From NCBI GenBank assembly GCA_949825065.1, contig OX463863.1, positions 20,360,251-20,424,250 of the forward strand: a stretch of 64,000 nucleotides of DNA, read 5' to 3'. Made by a program: the position numbers and the translations under genes. Shown here one piece after another: positions 61,968 to 64,000 of the stretch. Origin of the DNA: Odontocerum albicorne. Its lineage: Eukaryota; Arthropoda; Insecta; Trichoptera; Odontoceridae. Within the stretch, counting starts at the first letter, position 1. Each line of letters opens with the position of its first letter. The notes beneath the pieces were generated by a model. That model did no database searches. It was not told the DNA's origin and worked only from the letters and a program-made list of their open reading frames with translations.

Positions 61968-63990
61968 TCAATCTCTTTCTCTATTCCTAGAGTTTCTTCT
62001 CGGATTATAACACTGATTGAAGATTTGGATACAACCATTATCATTATTTTGTTTTTTGAATAATCTTTTATATAATTGTATTCCCATTAATAATCCTATT
62101 AGTGATAATACTGTATAAATAATTGCTACATAATAATGCGAATTTTTTACTATGGCGGGTTTTTCATTAATTTTATTCAATTCTTCTTGAAATGCGTTTA
62201 ATTTATGTGTTGCAACGCGCAATTCGTCTAAATTTATATTAGTTATAGTTAAAGGTGTTAGATGTGGTAAAGTTTCATTAATTTTTGATTCTTTGATAGA
62301 ACAATCTTCAGTTACTATATTAAATGTGTTTGGTACTAAAGATATATTTGTCTGTACATCATTCTCGACTATGAATTGCAATGTCTTCGTGTATGCCTCG
62401 CAATTTATTTCCAGTTTCAGTAGTCCAGTACCTATTATATCGGTTCCTTCAATTGATTTAGGTGGACAATCTATAGTTTTTTTTGCCTTATTGGTCAATA
62501 CATATATCCATTTGTTGCGCAGTATTCTATGCCAGATATTTAAATTTCCATACAAAGTTTTCGCGATGCATTCTTGTGGAATTCTATTGGGGTTTTCAGT
62601 CATCAGTTTTAACTCGCAGACTCCATTTTCTGTCGATGAAAATAAATCGTCCAGTTTACATATAAAGTGGTTTCCAGTCAGTGTTTTACATCTATCTAGA
62701 TCATTAAACCTTATGTATTGTATTTTTGTACGAGTAAATCCAACATATTTAAATTCATTCTGAATTAATGAAAAGTATTTCGGTTTGTCGCTATTATGCG
62801 GTATCGGTAAAGGGGTGATCTTATATAATTGGAATTCCTGAATTTTCGTCAATGGAATTGAAATGATAAAAGTATGAAGTTAGTGTTGAAATATCCATTA
62901 TCAAATTAATGTTATCCATTGTAGGAGGTATAGGTAATTCAGGACCTTGTGTCAATTTACCTGTGTTTAGACAATTCTTGATATAATTTAGTCGGGGATA
63001 ATAATGTTGTGTGTATTATATTGTTTTTACTAAATAGAACTGATTCGATCATATTATCGATCTGTTGATCCAACTTTTTTGTTACTTCTTGCAATAATGT
63101 TATTTGAGCTATTATAGTTATTCTAGCATGTAATAAATGTTCTAGTTTCTGTAGATTGTTATTCGTGACAATCTTGTTTACTCTAAATCTGACTATCGTT
63201 TCATCGAATGTCTGTATAATCAAAATTACGACTTGTGTTTGATCTGTTAGGAGTTTGTTAAGATGTTTCTCATCTTTTGTTACTTTGTTTATAGCATTAT
63301 CATAATAAGTTGCGTCATCTTCATCTAAGGCTCCGATAATAGTTTTAAATATAGTCCCGATTCCATCAAACCATCCTCTTTTGGTTCTCCTGTGGTGTTA
63401 TTTTCCTATCAGGTGAATCACTGATTTGAAACTTTGTATTAATGTTCTGGATATCGTTTCTGATGTCGGCTAACGTTAAGCGACAAGTATTTCCTCTATC
63501 TTTCTCAATTACCTTTAACGTGTTCCTCGCGGGAAGCACAAACGCCTGTGATCTGATCTGTAGCATTCCTTTGTGTATTTTACGTAATGTTTAGTTTATC
63601 TCCTTTATTTAATGAGTCTCCTTAAGAGTAATGACTATTATTTATTATCAGAAAATTACTTGAGTGTCATGTTTACTTGGTGTTGTAATCAAATATCAGT
63701 GGTTCTAAACAAAATATGCGTTTAAACTTAGAAATTAAAAATGCCGAAATTTGCCGTGCACAGAATTCGTGGATTTTTTTTTTAACGCGGTGTACAGGTT
63801 AAACACATGAGATTTGTTTTTCCGTAGATTTCTAAGATGATATCACGTTGTGGAATTATATTTTCCGTTTCTTGATACGTAACCACGTTCCAATAATCAT
63901 TGTAGATTTTAGCTTTACCTATTTCATCATAATATAAACCATTACTGCTGTTGATTTTTTCAATACGTAAACAAGAATTTGTTTTCAAGT
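61968..63990 (-). pseudogene. Endogenous retrovirus envelope gene (errantivirus, baculovirus F-like), broken
   Basis: Four open segments on the minus strand (63988-63782, 63566-63366, 63223-62957, 62852-61968) lie in two different frames. The longest, 294 residues, has several conserved Cys, and a hydrophobic membrane-spanning stretch at roughly residues 240-262 followed by a basic tail with Cys, as in insect errantivirus Env and the related baculovirus F family. Segments upstream look like the helix-rich region after the fusion peptide. Frame changes between the segments, one between 62957 and 62852, mean no intact envelope protein is encoded. The pol and gag regions would lie beyond the right edge. 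Old virus relic; family assignment from memory of Env architecture. Confidence 0.65.
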
Positions 63991-64000
63991 ATAGCAGCGT

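Overview
This is eukaryotic DNA, most likely from an insect. It is AT-rich and intron-containing. It is crowded with mariner, IS630/Tc1-like, hAT, piggyBac, RTE/Jockey-type LINE and Penelope-like fragments, and it ends in an errantivirus-type (gypsy) envelope relic. I cannot name the order or species from sequence alone. The only host genes I recognise belong to one C2H2 zinc-finger family that has been copied several times in both orientations.

The family has a modular build. Exon A is about 61-62 codons and carries the start codon. Exon B is 85-86 codons and paralogous to A. Both are acidic and usually hold two SUMO-consensus-like motifs ([VI]KEE and IK[QK]E). A last large exon encodes a zinc-finger array with SGEKPY-type linkers. 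All junctions I could read are phase 1, so A-B-array and A-array transcripts would both stay in frame. Four loci are recognisable: gene 1 (+; 5068-5251, 7105-7359, 7664-8646), gene C (-; 22974-22788, 20612-20355, 16886-15907), gene D (-; 38249-38066, 33830-33576, 33281-31810) and gene E (+; 48981-49181, 49739-51066). There are also orphan exons: A at 45318-45132 (-), A at 46781-46931 (+) and a decayed B at 30471-30213 (-).

The layout is dominated by a large inverted duplication. Positions 1-8646 match 43707-31810 in reverse complement, so gene 1 and gene D are mirror copies; the left arm runs off the window. The 23-kb spacer holds a ghost paralogous locus (9.1-14.3 kb, exons missing), gene C with its large TE-filled introns (15.9-23 kb), LINE and piggyBac fragments, a 38-bp minisatellite, a hAT relic and the orphan exon B. 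The right arm carries a nest of three transposons (hAT, then a foldback element, then mariner) and a solo LTR in the decayed end of array D; the mirror arm lacks the foldback and mariner at the same site, which gives relative dates.

From 44.3 to 52 kb lie orphan exons A, a tRNA-like SINE head, LINE and mariner scraps and gene E, which has lost its start ATG and whose array ends at a nonsense codon with further fossil fingers beyond. From 52 to 64 kb I see only mobile DNA: a 2.7-kb piggyBac, a second inverted-repeat partner, a mariner, a Penelope-like fragment, another piggyBac, an AT-rich stretch with several tandem arrays and the broken envelope gene at the right edge.

A tandem-unit repeat (core GTTCACGGCCATTATTC) lies upstream of most zinc-finger loci in matching orientation and may be their promoter or first-exon region. 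The predicted proteins are nuclear DNA-binding, probably SUMO-dependent regulators; their targets cannot be read from this sequence.
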